From NCBI RefSeq assembly GCF_015140455.1, contig NZ_AP024094.1:3332566-3396565 (forward strand): a stretch of 64,000 bases of DNA, given 5' to 3'. The position numbers and the translations under genes were made by a program. The notes under the pieces were generated by a model. It did no database searches. It was not told the origin of the DNA and worked only from the letters and a program-made list of their open reading frames with translations. Position 1 is the stretch's first letter. Each line of letters begins with the position of its first letter. This document shows positions 30,327 through 39,980 of this stretch, piece by piece. The stretch is from Jeongeupia sp. HS-3 (GTDB lineage Bacteria > Pseudomonadota > Gammaproteobacteria > Burkholderiales > Chitinibacteraceae).

Positions 30327-31820
30327 GTGCCCGGAAACTCTTCACTCAGCCAACCCAAGGCGTTTTACCTGATATTTTCGATCGAACTGTGGGAACGGTT
30401 CGGTTACTACGGCCTGCAGGGCATCATGGCGGTTTACCTCGTCAAGATGCTCGGCCTGCACGAGGCCGATTCGTTCACGCTGTTCTCGTCGTTTGTCGCA
30501 CTGGTTTACGGCCTGATCGCCGTCGGCGGCTGGCTGGGCGACAAGGTGCTCGGCACCAAGCGAACCATTGTGCTTGGCGCGATCACACTGGCGATCGGCT
30601 ACGCAATGATCGCGTTTTCGGGCCACCAGATCTCGTGGGTTTACCTCGGCATGGGGACGGTGGCGGTCGGTAACGGTCTGTTCAAGGCCAATCCCGGCTC
30701 CTTGCTCTCCAAGCTGTACGACAAGGACGATCCGCGCATCGACGGCGCGTTCACCATGTACTACATGGCGATCAATATCGGCTCCTTCCTGTCGATGCTG
30801 GCAACCCCGTGGCTGGCCCAGAAGTACGGCTGGAGCGCGGCGTTTTCGCTGTCGGTGGTCGGTATGCTGATCACGCTTGCCAACTTCCTGCTGTGCAAGA
30901 AGATGGTCGCCCAGTACGGTTCGCCGGCCGATTTCAAGCCGCTCAACATCAAGTATCTCGGTTACGTGATTGCCGGTATTGCCGCGATGGCGCTGGCCGC
31001 AAGCTGGTTGCTCAAGCATCCGACCATTGCCAATTACGGTCTGGCGATCATTTCGATCGGTATCGTCGCGATCTTCATGAAGGAAACCTTCGCGCTGCAA
31101 GGCCCGGCCCGCAGCAAGATGATCGTGGCCTTCGTGCTGATGGTCGAAGCGGTGATTTTCTTCGTGCTCTACAACCAGATGCCGACGTCGCTGAATTTCT
31201 TCGCGATCAACAATACCGAGCACACGCTGTTCGGCATGGCGCTGCAGCCGGAACAGTTCCAGGCGCTGAACCCGTTCTGGATCATGGTGGCTAGCCCGAT
31301 TCTGGCGATGACCTACAACAAGCTCGGCGACAAGCTGCCGATGCCGCACAAGTTCGCCTTCGGCATGGTGCTGTGTTCGCTGGCCTTCCTCGTGCTGCCG
31401 CTGGGCGCCCGCTTTGCCAACGAGCACGGCATGGTATCGGCCAACTGGCTGGTGCTGAGCTATGGCCTGCAGAGCATTGGCGAGCTGCTGATCTCGGGCC
31501 TCGGCTTGGCGATGGTGGCGCAACTGGTGCCGGAACGGCTGATGGGCTTCATCATGGGCGCATGGTTCCTGACCACCGCAGCGGCATCGGCTGTGAGCGG
31601 CATGGTGGCCGGCCTGACCACGGTGACCGGCGATGTCAGCAATGCGCACACCTCGCTGGCGGTCTACAGCCATGTGTTCACGCAGATCGGCGTCGTCACC
31701 GGGGTGATCGCGGTGCTGATGATCGCGACCGCGCCGCTGCTGGCGCGGATGATCAGCGGCGCGAAGGAAGTGGATGCTTTCATTTCCGAGGGCGAGCTGG
31801 CGGCGCAACGGCCGCAGTAA
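30327..31820 (+). CDS. POT-family proton-dependent oligopeptide transporter
   Basis: Major-facilitator protein of 497 aa with about 14 hydrophobic segments, as usual for bacterial DtpA/DtpB-type di- and tripeptide permeases. The proton-coupling motif ExxERFG is present in [20 protein letters not shown]. It is followed by [31 protein letters not shown] and [13 protein letters not shown]. The start is a GTG at 30327 with an excellent ggaggcgaac ribosome binding site; upstream in-frame starts lack one. It is a single-gene unit with a terminator and probably imports small peptides at the inner membrane. Confidence 0.95.
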   Translation: MPGNSSLSQPKAFYLIFSIELWERFGYYGLQGIMAVYLVKMLGLHEADSFTLFSSFVALVYGLIAVGGWLGDKVLGTKRTIVLGAITLAIGYAMIAFSGHQISWVYLGMGTVAVGNGLFKANPGSLLSKLYDKDDPRIDGAFTMYYMAINIGSFLSMLATPWLAQKYGWSAAFSLSVVGMLITLANFLLCKKMVAQYGSPADFKPLNIKYLGYVIAGIAAMALAASWLLKHPTIANYGLAIISIGIVAIFMKETFALQGPARSKMIVAFVLMVEAVIFFVLYNQMPTSLNFFAINNTEHTLFGMALQPEQFQALNPFWIMVASPILAMTYNKLGDKLPMPHKFAFGMVLCSLAFLVLPLGARFANEHGMVSANWLVLSYGLQSIGELLISGLGLAMVAQLVPERLMGFIMGAWFLTTAAASAVSGMVAGLTTVTGDVSNAHTSLAVYSHVFTQIGVVTGVIAVLMIATAPLLARMISGAKEVDAFISEGELAAQRPQ

Positions 31821-31846
31821 ACCGGATGGCCGTCCAGCCATCAGCA

Positions 31847-31875
31847 AAAGGCCTCGCTCAGCGGGGCCTTTTTTC
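31847..31875 (+). terminator. Rho-independent terminator after the peptide transporter
   Basis: AAGGCCTCGCT pairs with AGCGGGGCCTT across a single-nucleotide loop (one wobble pair), followed by TTTT. It lies 28 nt after the stop codon. Confidence 0.9.
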
Positions 31876-31926
31876 GTTCACGGATCGTCTTTACTTGTCC
31901 CCGCGGGTACGCCGGTCACCGGGGCG

Positions 31927-31955
31927 TTGACCCCGATCGGGGGGATGAGGATAAT
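31927..31955 (+). promoter_or_regulatory. Sigma-70 promoter driving the glycine riboswitch transcript
   Basis: TTGACC (31927-31932) and GATAAT (31950-31955) are 17 nt apart, each five of six to consensus. Transcription would begin near 31962, exactly at the first base of the first aptamer stem, which supports both calls. Confidence 0.75.
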
Positions 31956-31962
31956 TCGCCGC

Positions 31963-32147
31963 TTCGCGGGAGAGAGGCCGTCAGAGGTCCGCCGAAGGCG
32001 CAAGCTCCCATAATCGCTCAGGCAAATGAACCGCGAAATCAAATCAAGGCCAATTGGAGAGAGACCGGTAGAGCGGTCCACCGAAGGGGCAATGCACGGA
32101 TAGCCGATATCCCGTGCCAAACTCTCAGGTAAAAGGACAAGGGGAGA
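31963..32147 (+). promoter_or_regulatory. Tandem glycine riboswitch (two aptamers)
   Basis: Aptamer 1 (31963-32037) has a perfect closing stem TTCGCGG/CCGCGAA, GGGAGAG, the core CCGAAGGCGCAAGC and CTCAGGCAAATG. Aptamer 2 (about 32051-32147) has TTGGAGAGAG, the core CCGAAGGGGCAA, and AAACTCTCAGGTAAAAGGAC followed by aagggg. This order is the classical tandem glycine riboswitch, with a linker of about 13 nt. It lies directly upstream of a TRIC/UPF0126 membrane protein gene, a known kind of glycine-riboswitch target. No terminator stem with a T-tract follows, so control is more likely at translation. Confidence 0.93.
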
Positions 32148-32149
32148 GG

Positions 32150-32165
32150 CCGCAACCACTTGCGG
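32150..32165 (+). promoter_or_regulatory. Hairpin over the Shine-Dalgarno sequence, probable riboswitch expression platform
   Basis: CCGCAA (32150-32155), loop CCAC, TTGCGG (32160-32165). The 3' arm includes the first half of GGAG (32164-32167), the ribosome binding site for the ATG at 32172. Formation would hide the site; aptamer folding could release or stabilise it. Confidence 0.55.
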
Positions 32166-32171
32166 AGCCCC

Positions 32172-32786
32172 ATGTTATCCACGATTTACATCATCGCCAT
32201 TACCGCCGAAGCCATGACCGGCGCGCTGGCCGCCGGCCGGCGCAATATGGACCTTTTCGGCGTGATGGTCATCGCCTTCCTCACCGCGCTCGGTGGCGGC
32301 ACCGTGCGGGATATCGTCCTCGGCCATTATCCGATCGGCTGGACCCAACACCCCGAGTACATCTGGCTGGTGCTCTCGGCCGCGCTGCTGACCGTGCTGA
32401 CCGCGCGCTTTATGCATCATTTCGGGCGGATTTTTCTGGTGCTCGATGCGCTCGGGCTGATTGCGTTCACGCTGATTGGCTGCGAGGTCGCGCTGGGTAT
32501 GGGCTATCACCCGACGGTGGTGGTCATGGCCGGGATGACCACCGGGATTGCCGGCGGCGTACTGCGCGATATTCTCTGTAGCCGCGTGCCGGTGGTGTTC
32601 CGCCACGAGCTGTACGCCAGCGTCGCGCTGCTGGTGGCGCTGTGCTATCTCGGTTTTGGCATGCTCAAGCTGAACCACGACCTGAACGTGCTGATTTCAT
32701 TCGCCATCGGCCTGGTGGTGCGGCTGTGCGCGATTTACCGTGGTTGGCGGCTACCGGTGTTCTCGTATCGGCAACCGCTCGATTGA
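32172..32786 (+). CDS. TRIC/UPF0126-family membrane protein, candidate glycine transporter or channel
   Basis: Protein of 204 aa with about seven transmembrane segments in two homologous halves. The repeated signatures are ALGGGTVRDIVLG near residue 45 and GIAGGVLRDILC near residue 130, the glycine-rich kinked-helix motif of prokaryotic TRIC homologues (YadS, YicG). Prokaryotic members form trimeric cation channels in structural work. Their frequent position behind glycine riboswitches suggests glycine transport, and the tandem riboswitch here supports that (inference). I chose ATG 32172 with GGAG 4 nt upstream; an in-frame TTG at 32160 lies inside the sequestering hairpin. Confidence 0.92.
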   Translation: MLSTIYIIAITAEAMTGALAAGRRNMDLFGVMVIAFLTALGGGTVRDIVLGHYPIGWTQHPEYIWLVLSAALLTVLTARFMHHFGRIFLVLDALGLIAFTLIGCEVALGMGYHPTVVVMAGMTTGIAGGVLRDILCSRVPVVFRHELYASVALLVALCYLGFGMLKLNHDLNVLISFAIGLVVRLCAIYRGWRLPVFSYRQPLD

Positions 32787-32812
32787 GTCCGGCGTAGCGT
32801 CTGAGCATCAAT

Positions 32813-32843
32813 AAAAAAGGGCAGCCCACGGGCTGCCCTTTTT
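32813..32843. terminator. Bidirectional terminator between converging genes
   Basis: AAAAAAGGGCAGCC, loop CACG, GGCTGCCCTTTTT: a 10-bp core stem (32817-32826 with 32831-32840) with A and T runs on the two sides. It can serve the TRIC gene on the plus strand and the exported-protein pair on the minus strand. Confidence 0.93.
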
Positions 32844-32864
32844 GCATCGACGGCGTTTGCTGCC

Positions 32865-33278
32865 TTAGCGCGGCGGATTGACCACAATGTACTGCACCGT
32901 GGTGCCGGCGTACTGCGGCTGGTACCAGGTGCTGCCGCATTGCTGGTAGCCAAGGCCGTTGACCACGACCGTTGTGCAGCCCGACGGTACCGAGTGAACG
33001 ATGCTGCCGATGACGGCAGAGGTGACCGCCGCCGTGGTCACGACCGCCGCGGTCGCAACCGCCGCGGCGGCGATCGGGTGATCATAGCGTGGCGGTGGCG
33101 GGTAATACGGCCGTGGTGGCGGATAGTAGGGGCGCGGCGCCCCGGCGGCTGCGGCGTGATAGACACCGCCGTTCGGGCCGACGGCGGTGCGACTGGCGAC
33201 CCAGGCCTGGGCCGGCAGCGACGCCAGCAGCATCGAAGCTGCGGTCGCCAGTGCCAGTGTGGCTTTGAACTTGCGCAT
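32865..33278 (-). CDS. Exported protein of unknown function with a Pro/Tyr-rich segment
   Basis: Protein of 137 aa. A signal peptide occupies the first 25 residues (MRKFKATLALATAASMLLAS, then LPAQA). Next come a Pro/Tyr-rich stretch around residues 48-66 (RPYYPPPRPYYPPPPRY) and a hydrophobic Ala/Val-rich segment at about 70-95 that could span a membrane. The C-terminal part has two cysteines (PSGCTTVVVNGLGYQQCGST) and several aromatics ending in YIVVNPP. I recall this C-terminal pattern from small envelope proteins of Proteobacteria without known function. The start has aaggag upstream. It starts 12 nt after the DUF2092 gene, so the two form an operon. Confidence 0.75.
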   Translation of the reverse strand: MRKFKATLALATAASMLLASLPAQAWVASRTAVGPNGGVYHAAAAGAPRPYYPPPRPYYPPPPRYDHPIAAAAVATAAVVTTAAVTSAVIGSIVHSVPSGCTTVVVNGLGYQQCGSTWYQPQYAGTTVQYIVVNPPR

Positions 33279-33290
33279 GACGGGCTCTCC

Positions 33291-34061
33291 TTATTGTTTG
33301 GCCGACGCCGGCTTCGATGCTTCGTTGCGGGCGAACTCGATCCGCTTGGCGCCCTTGGGCGGCGTGAAGCTGAATGTGTCGTTGCCGAACGCCGGTTGTG
33401 TCTGCCAGCTGAAGCGCACCGCGTGCTGCGGCCGGGCTTCGATGTCGGTGGCGGTGATCACCAGCTTGCACGGCAGCGGCTGCGCACCCTTGCGGATCCA
33501 CACTTGCCAGTCGGTGCCCGGCTTGCGGAATGCATAGTGGGTGCAGCTCTGGTTGCCGATGCGTTCCTCGCCGAGGATACGTGCGGCGGTCAGATCCTTG
33601 CCCTGGTTGGGGTCGCTGCCCCAGTAGAACAGGTCGGCCAGCGGCGTTTCGATGCCGAATTTGTCGGCGATGTCGCCGACGAGCTCACCGATCGTCTTCG
33701 GTGCCGGTGCGCTCGCGTAGAAATTGTGCTGGCTGCCGTAGAGCGTGAAGGTCTTGCCGTCGTAATACATCGTCCGCACGCCCTGCTCGCCGCTGACGCT
33801 GGCCTTGAGCTTGTTCGGCCGCTGCACCTGCATCTCGGCGTGGCGGGCAAACTGCAGCGCCTGGCCGTTGTCGTCGACGAAGTCGGTAGTGGTGTCGGCG
33901 CGGAGGGCAAAGCGGGGCAGCTTGCGTAGATAGTTACCCATGGTCTCGAGCGCCTTGACCGCCTGCGGGTCGACCGCTTTGGCGGCGCCGGCGTCAGCCG
34001 CCAAGGCATTGCCGGCGCACGCGGCAATCAGCAGCGCCGCGGCTGTTCGGATTGGCTTCAT
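33291..34061 (-). CDS. DUF2092-like exported protein
   Basis: Protein of 256 aa with a signal peptide (MKPIRTAAALLIAACAGNALA, split after residue 20 by its cleavage region) and a mature domain that I match by pattern to DUF2092: LETMGNYLRKLPRFALRADT, QVQRPNKLKASVSGEQGVRT, YYDGKTFTLYGSQHNFYAS, then PLADLFYWG. The pattern of lipoprotein-carrier-like beta strands suggests a periplasmic lipid- or hydrophobe-binding fold related to LolA/LppX (inference). The ATG at 34061 has gagga 8 nt upstream. It is the first gene of a two-gene minus-strand operon with the Pro/Tyr-rich exported protein and is divergent from marC. Confidence 0.8.
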   Translation of the reverse strand: MKPIRTAAALLIAACAGNALAADAGAAKAVDPQAVKALETMGNYLRKLPRFALRADTTTDFVDDNGQALQFARHAEMQVQRPNKLKASVSGEQGVRTMYYDGKTFTLYGSQHNFYASAPAPKTIGELVGDIADKFGIETPLADLFYWGSDPNQGKDLTAARILGEERIGNQSCTHYAFRKPGTDWQVWIRKGAQPLPCKLVITATDIEARPQHAVRFSWQTQPAFGNDTFSFTPPKGAKRIEFARNEASKPASAKQ

Positions 34062-34198
34062 CGTATCGTCCTCGTGTGGTGTGGCTTGTCATACCGCTTA
34101 TCGTTCGGCACAGACCACAGCTTAGCCCGCTATCCTTGCATTCGGAAGTGTTGTTTGCTGCAACTATTTGGTTGTCCGATTGCGGCAACTCCCGATTC

Positions 34199-34218
34199 GC
34201 GACCGTGAATGCGGTCGC
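34199..34218. promoter_or_regulatory. Perfect dyad just upstream of marC
   Basis: GCGACCG (34199-34205) and CGGTCGC (34212-34218) with a 6-nt spacer, ending 13 nt before the marC start. It could be an operator or an RNA stem near the ribosome binding site. Confidence 0.35.
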
Positions 34219-34231
34219 GCATAATGGGTCG

Positions 34232-34834
34232 ATGGAATCCTGGTCCTTCGTGTCCGCCTTCGTCCTGCTGCTGCTGGTGACCGACCCGCTGGGCAGTCTG
34301 CCGCTGTTCGTCGCGATGCTCAAACAGGTGCCGCGGCAGCGGCGCTTGCGCATGATCGTGCGTGAGGTATCGGTCGCCTTCGCCGTACTGCTGCTCTTCA
34401 TGTTCACCGGCCAGCGGTTCCTCGCGCTGATGCATCTGTCGCAGACCTCGCTCGGCATCGCCGGTGGCGTGATCCTGTTCCTGATCGCGCTGCGCATGGT
34501 GTTCCCGCATCCCGATGGTGTGTTCGGCGACATCAAGGGCGGCGAGCCTTTCATCGTGCCGCTGGCGATCCCGCTGCTGGCCGGGCCGTCGGCGCTGGCG
34601 ACGGTGCTGCTGCTGGTGTCGCGCGCGCCCGAACGGCTGTGGGAGTGGATCGCCGCGCTGGCGCTGACGATGCTGGTCTGCGCGCTGGTACTGGGTTTTT
34701 CCGAAAAAATCGGCCAGGTGCTCGGCGAGCGCGTCACCACGGCGTTCGAGCGCCTGATGGGCCTGGTGCTGACGGCCATCGCCGTCGAGATGCTGCTGTC
34801 GGGCATCCGTGAATACATCCATTCGCTGACGTGA
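34232..34834 (+). CDS. MarC-family integral membrane protein
   Basis: Protein of 200 aa with six predicted membrane helices. Family signatures are LLLLVTDPLGSLPLFVAML near the N terminus, LGIAGGVILFLIALRMVF in the middle, and PLAIPLLAGPSALATVLLL. The family (MarC, YhgN) has no established function; the old link to multiple antibiotic resistance was withdrawn. I chose ATG 34232, which begins at the first helix. Longer in-frame starts upstream would cross the divergent promoter region. rpiA follows 83 nt downstream. Confidence 0.92.
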   Translation: MESWSFVSAFVLLLLVTDPLGSLPLFVAMLKQVPRQRRLRMIVREVSVAFAVLLLFMFTGQRFLALMHLSQTSLGIAGGVILFLIALRMVFPHPDGVFGDIKGGEPFIVPLAIPLLAGPSALATVLLLVSRAPERLWEWIAALALTMLVCALVLGFSEKIGQVLGERVTTAFERLMGLVLTAIAVEMLLSGIREYIHSLT

Positions 34835-34917
34835 ACGCTTGATGCCAGGCAAAGGGCCGATGCCATTTGCGTTTAGAATCCCGAACAGACCTGCCCCATA
34901 GCCCAAGGAGTTGTCAG

Positions 34918-35574
34918 ATGACCCAGAACGAACTCAAAGAAGCCGTCGGCCGCGCCGCGATCGCCTACATTCCGGACGACTGCATCGTCGGCGTCGGCAC
35001 CGGTTCGACCGCCAACTATTTCATCGACGCGCTCGCCGAGATCAAGGGGCGGATTCAGGGGGCGGTGTCCTCAAGCGAAGCGAGCATCGCCCGGCTGAAG
35101 AAGCACGGCATCCCGGTTTTCGACCTCAACGCGATCGACAGCCTGCCGGTCTACGTCGACGGTGCCGACGAGATCAACCATCAGCTGCAAATGATCAAAG
35201 GCGGCGGCGCGGCGCTGACGCGCGAAAAAATCGTTTCGGCCGTGGCGGAAAAATTCGTCTGCATCGCCGACGCCAGCAAGTACGTCACCGTGCTCGGTAC
35301 CTTTCCGCTGCCGGTCGAAGTGATCCCGATGGCGCGCTCCTACGTGGCGCGCGAACTGGTCAAGCTCGGCGGTCACCCGGCCTACCGCGAAGGTGTGCTG
35401 ACTGATAACGGCAACATCATTCTTGATGTGCACGGGCTGCGGATTGCCGAAGCGGCTAAACTGGAGGCCGAAATCAACCAGATCGTCGGCGTGGTCACCA
35501 ACGGCTTGTTCGCCCGTCGTCGCGCCGATGTGCTGCTGCTGGGCACCGAGGACGGGGTCAAGACCTACAAATAA
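34918..35574 (+). CDS. rpiA: Ribose-5-phosphate isomerase A
   Basis: Enzyme of 218 aa that interconverts ribose 5-phosphate and ribulose 5-phosphate in the pentose phosphate pathway. All signatures are present: [30 protein letters not shown], the active-site DGADEI and [13 protein letters not shown], and [19 protein letters not shown] at the C terminus. The length is identical to typical RpiA (about 219). The ATG at 34918 follows aaggagttgtcag. It probably has its own promoter in the 83 nt after marC. Confidence 0.97.
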   Translation: MTQNELKEAVGRAAIAYIPDDCIVGVGTGSTANYFIDALAEIKGRIQGAVSSSEASIARLKKHGIPVFDLNAIDSLPVYVDGADEINHQLQMIKGGGAALTREKIVSAVAEKFVCIADASKYVTVLGTFPLPVEVIPMARSYVARELVKLGGHPAYREGVLTDNGNIILDVHGLRIAEAAKLEAEINQIVGVVTNGLFARRRADVLLLGTEDGVKTYK

Positions 35575-35587
35575 ACATTTGATGAAC

Positions 35588-35642
35588 GACCCCGGACGAC
35601 TTGAAACAAAAAATTAACAAGACTCTGCGATGATCCGGGGTC
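35588..35642. repeat. Perfect 9-bp inverted repeat between rpiA and phoU
   Basis: GACCCCGGA (35588-35596) pairs perfectly with TCCGGGGTC (35634-35642) around a 37-nt AT-rich loop. The distance to the phoU start is 20 nt. It could be a terminator-like structure, an mRNA leader or an operator. I see no Pho box. Confidence 0.5.
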
Positions 35643-35662
35643 TGTCTGCTGGAGTGCTCACC

Positions 35663-36379
35663 ATGTCCGAACATATTTCCAAACAATTCGACGCCGAACT
35701 CGAGGCGATCCGTTCCAGCGTGCTCGGCATGGCTGGATTGGTTGAAGATCAGGTCCGTCTGGCAATGGAAGCCTTGTCGACCGGCAATTTGACCATCATC
35801 GACAAGGTGATCGAGCAGGAAGATCGCGTCAACGAGATGCACGTGAAGCTCGACGACATGTGTATCCACATGATCGCGCGTCGCCAGCCGGCCGCGACCG
35901 ACCTGCGCATGGTGATGACCGTGATCAAATCGGTCGAGGATCTGGAGCGCATCGGCGACAAGGCCGCGCGCATCTGCCAGCGCGCCAAAAACATTTACAA
36001 CGCCGGCAAACTGCAGGTGCCGCGCTTTGTCGAACTCGATCATATTGCCGAGGACGCGCTCGACATGCTCTCGAAGGCGCTCGACGCCTTCGCCCGCCTC
36101 GATGCCGTGCCGGCATCGGAAGTGAAGCGCGCTGACGATCAGCTCGATACCGAATACCGCGCGCTGCAACGCCAGCTGATCATGATCATGATGGAAGATC
36201 CGCGCCAGATCGCGCTGACGCTGGACATCCTGTGGATCGCCAAGGCGATCGAGCGTATTGGTGATCTCGCGGTCAATATCGCCGAACACGTGATTTTTCT
36301 CGTCAAGGGCCAAGACGTGCGCCACAAGACCCAGGAAGAAGTCGATAGCGTGGTTCATGGCAAGCGCGACGATGAATAA
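35663..36379 (+). CDS. phoU: Phosphate signalling protein PhoU
   Basis: Protein of 238 aa made of two three-helix PhoU repeats. Metal-cluster motifs ExxxD are visible in VIKSVEDLERIGDKAARIC (repeat 1) and LWIAKAIERIGDLAVNIAEH (repeat 2). PhoU couples the Pst phosphate transporter to the PhoR/PhoB system and limits phosphate uptake. The start ATG 35663 has ggag 8 nt upstream; an ATG at 35630 would add 11 residues. The pst and phoBR genes are not in this window; ppx, the polyphosphate-degrading enzyme, follows and suits a phosphate-balance role. Confidence 0.95.
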   Translation: MSEHISKQFDAELEAIRSSVLGMAGLVEDQVRLAMEALSTGNLTIIDKVIEQEDRVNEMHVKLDDMCIHMIARRQPAATDLRMVMTVIKSVEDLERIGDKAARICQRAKNIYNAGKLQVPRFVELDHIAEDALDMLSKALDAFARLDAVPASEVKRADDQLDTEYRALQRQLIMIMMEDPRQIALTLDILWIAKAIERIGDLAVNIAEHVIFLVKGQDVRHKTQEEVDSVVHGKRDDE

Positions 36380-36412
36380 ATCGGTCGCCGCCGATTTCAC
36401 CGACTCCAACAC

Positions 36413-36441
36413 ACGCCCCGTTTCGATGGGGCGTTTGTTTT
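36413..36441 (+). terminator. Rho-independent terminator after phoU
   Basis: ACGCCCC (36413-36419), an 8-nt loop, GGGGCGT (36428-36434), then TTGTTTT. It separates phoU from ppx. Confidence 0.85.
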
Positions 36442-37968
36442 GGCCGGTCGCAAACCCCGCCTGCAGCGCTTGCGAAAGCTTGCGTTGGCGGGCGCCCCGG
36501 AGCGCGTTATCGTGAAGTCCTTGCCGCTCTCTCTGCTGATCATGTCCGATGTGTCGCTGATCGCCGCTGTCGATCTCGGTTCCAACAGTTTTCGCCTGCA
36601 AATCGCCCGGGTGCAGGATGGCACCCTGATGCCGCTGACCACGCTGAAAGAAGCAGTGCGGCTTGGGGGCGGGCTTGATGCCGATGGCTGTTTAAGCCAG
36701 GAAATCCAGCAGGAGGCGCTGGCGGCATTGCGGCGCTTTGGCAAGGCGCTCAGCGGTTTGGCGCCAAGCCAGGTCCGCATCGTCGCGACCAATACATTCC
36801 GGGTTGCGAAGAATATCGATGATTTCCAGCCGTTGGCCGAGGCCGCGCTGGGCTTTCCGATCGAAATCGTCGCCGGGCTGGAGGAAGCACGGCTGATTTA
36901 CATCGGTGCGGCGCATAGCCTGCCCAATAGCCGCAAGGCGAGGCTGATCGTCGACATCGGCGGCGGCTCGACCGAACTCGTCATCGGCCGACAGTTCGAA
37001 CCGCAAACGATGGAAAGCGTGCTCCTGGGCTGCGTGAGCTGGAGCCAGCGGTATTTTGCCGACGGCATCCTGACCGAGGCCACGCTGCATGCCGCCGAGC
37101 TAGCCGCGTGCGAGTTGCTGGAACCGGTTGCCGCCCAGTTCGGCCCCGCGCATTGGCAGGGCGTCATTGGTACTTCGGGCACCTCACGTTCACTCGCCGA
37201 TGTGCTGGAACTGAACGGCCTGACCCAGTCGGGGATTACCTCCGATGGTTTGGCAAAGCTGCGATTGCTGCTGCTTGAAGCCGGCCATGTTGACCGGATT
37301 CGCCTCAAGGGGCTGCGCGCCGATCGCAAACCGGTGGTGGCCGGTGGTTTCGCCATCATGGCGGCCGTATTCAATATGCTGGATATTCAGCATATGACCA
37401 TCACCCAGGGGGCGCTGCGCGATGGCGTGCTCTACGACCTGATGGCACGAAACGGCCTGCTTGACGTGCGCGAACGCACCGTTGCCGCATTCCAGCGCCG
37501 TTGCCACGTCGATACCGCGCAGGCGACGCGAGTGGACGAGCTGGCCAGCTTGCTGTTTCGCCAGTTATACGACGATGAAAACGTCGCGCGCTCCCTGCAC
37601 CATGCGGCGTGCTTGCACGAAGTCGGCCGGCTGATTGCCCATGTCGGCTACCACAAGCATGCGGCCTATATCCTGCAGCATGCCGATATGCAGGGTTTTT
37701 CGCGCCGGGAGCAGACAAGGCTCGCGCAATGGACGCTGGTGCAGCGCGGCAGCCTGAGCAAGCTGGGCGCCGAGCCGGTCGCCGAACGCGACTGGGCCGC
37801 CATCCTGGCCTTGCGGCTTGCGGTACTGTTCTGTCGTGGTCGAAAATCACACTGGCCGGCCGGTGTCCGTTTGCGCCATGCCGAGACCGGATTCCAGCTG
37901 GACATTGATTCCGCCTGGCTATCCGCCAATCCACTGACTGCATTCGCGCTCGACGAGGAAACCCGCCA

Positions 37969-39069
<1,101 letters not shown>

Positions 39070-39300
39070 GTTCGGAGCCGGTTCCGGGGCGCCGGCGGCG
39101 TCATCGCGCCGGCGCGGGCTTTCCCGCAGATCGACCACGACCAGACCGTCGTTCGTGATGTAGGGCGGGGCGCTTGCTACCCTGTGGCGGCGCTCGCCAT
39201 TGCCGCGCGGCAGGCGGAATTCGAGGTCATGGACATAGGTGCTGGACATGGTTGACTCCTGTGCTTTCATCTTCGTTCAGCATAGCGCGCCGATGCTTTT

Positions 39301-39789
39301 TCACCAGAACCAGGCGAAGAGAAATACGCCGAGCATCGCCAGCGCGATGGCAATTTTCGCCGCAGCACCAATCAGCAAGCCAATCCAGGTGGCCACGCCG
39401 ACCCGGCCTGCCTGATAAAGATCACGGCGGGCCAGGTATTCGCCAAGAACCGCGCCGATGAACGGCCCGATGATCAGCCCGATCAATCCGCCGGCGATAC
39501 CGATGATTGCACCGATCATCGCGCCCCATATGGCCTGTGCACTGGCACCGACCCGCTTGGCCCCGAGTGCGCCGGCGACGAAGTCGAGCAGCATCGACAG
39601 CATCAGCAGTGCCCCCAGTATCAACAGCGGCACCCAGCCCACCCGCGCAAAGCCCTCGGCCCACGCCGCCAGCAACATGCCACCAAAAATAAACGGCGTG
39701 CCCGGCAGCATGGGGAGCAGGGTGCCCGCGAGGCCAATCAGAATCAGCAGTATCGAGAGGAGCAGCCAGAGCGTCAGTGGGTCGGTCAT
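39301..39789 (-). CDS. DUF456-family membrane protein
   Basis: Protein of 162 aa, very hydrophobic, with about four to five membrane segments. It shows the DUF456 pattern: LIGLAGTLLPMLPGTPFIFGG near the N terminus (quoted in part: GTLLPMLPGTPFIFGG), LDFVAGALGAKRVGAS, WGAMIGAIIGIAGG and GPFIGAVLGEYLARRD. The glycine-zipper segments are typical. Function unknown. I chose ATG 39789 (MTDPLTLW), where the first helix begins; an in-frame ATG 60 nt upstream would add a non-hydrophobic tail. The receptor gene starts divergently 191 nt away. Confidence 0.88.
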   Translation of the reverse strand: MTDPLTLWLLLSILLILIGLAGTLLPMLPGTPFIFGGMLLAAWAEGFARVGWVPLLILGALLMLSMLLDFVAGALGAKRVGASAQAIWGAMIGAIIGIAGGLIGLIIGPFIGAVLGEYLARRDLYQAGRVGVATWIGLLIGAAAKIAIALAMLGVFLFAWFW

Positions 39790-39980
39790 CGGAGAGATCC
39801 GGAGTGGGGGATGTTGAACGGAGTCGATCCTGAGTGGCGAGTTCCGCAATTCTTGGCGTTGCTTGGCGGGATGGCTTGCTTTCTTGCCGGATTGATCAAT
39901 GGCAATCGCCTGCTAAGATACATTGTTGACGAAACCATACATATAACTTACTTGGCTTGTCTTTGGCCCGGAGGTACACA

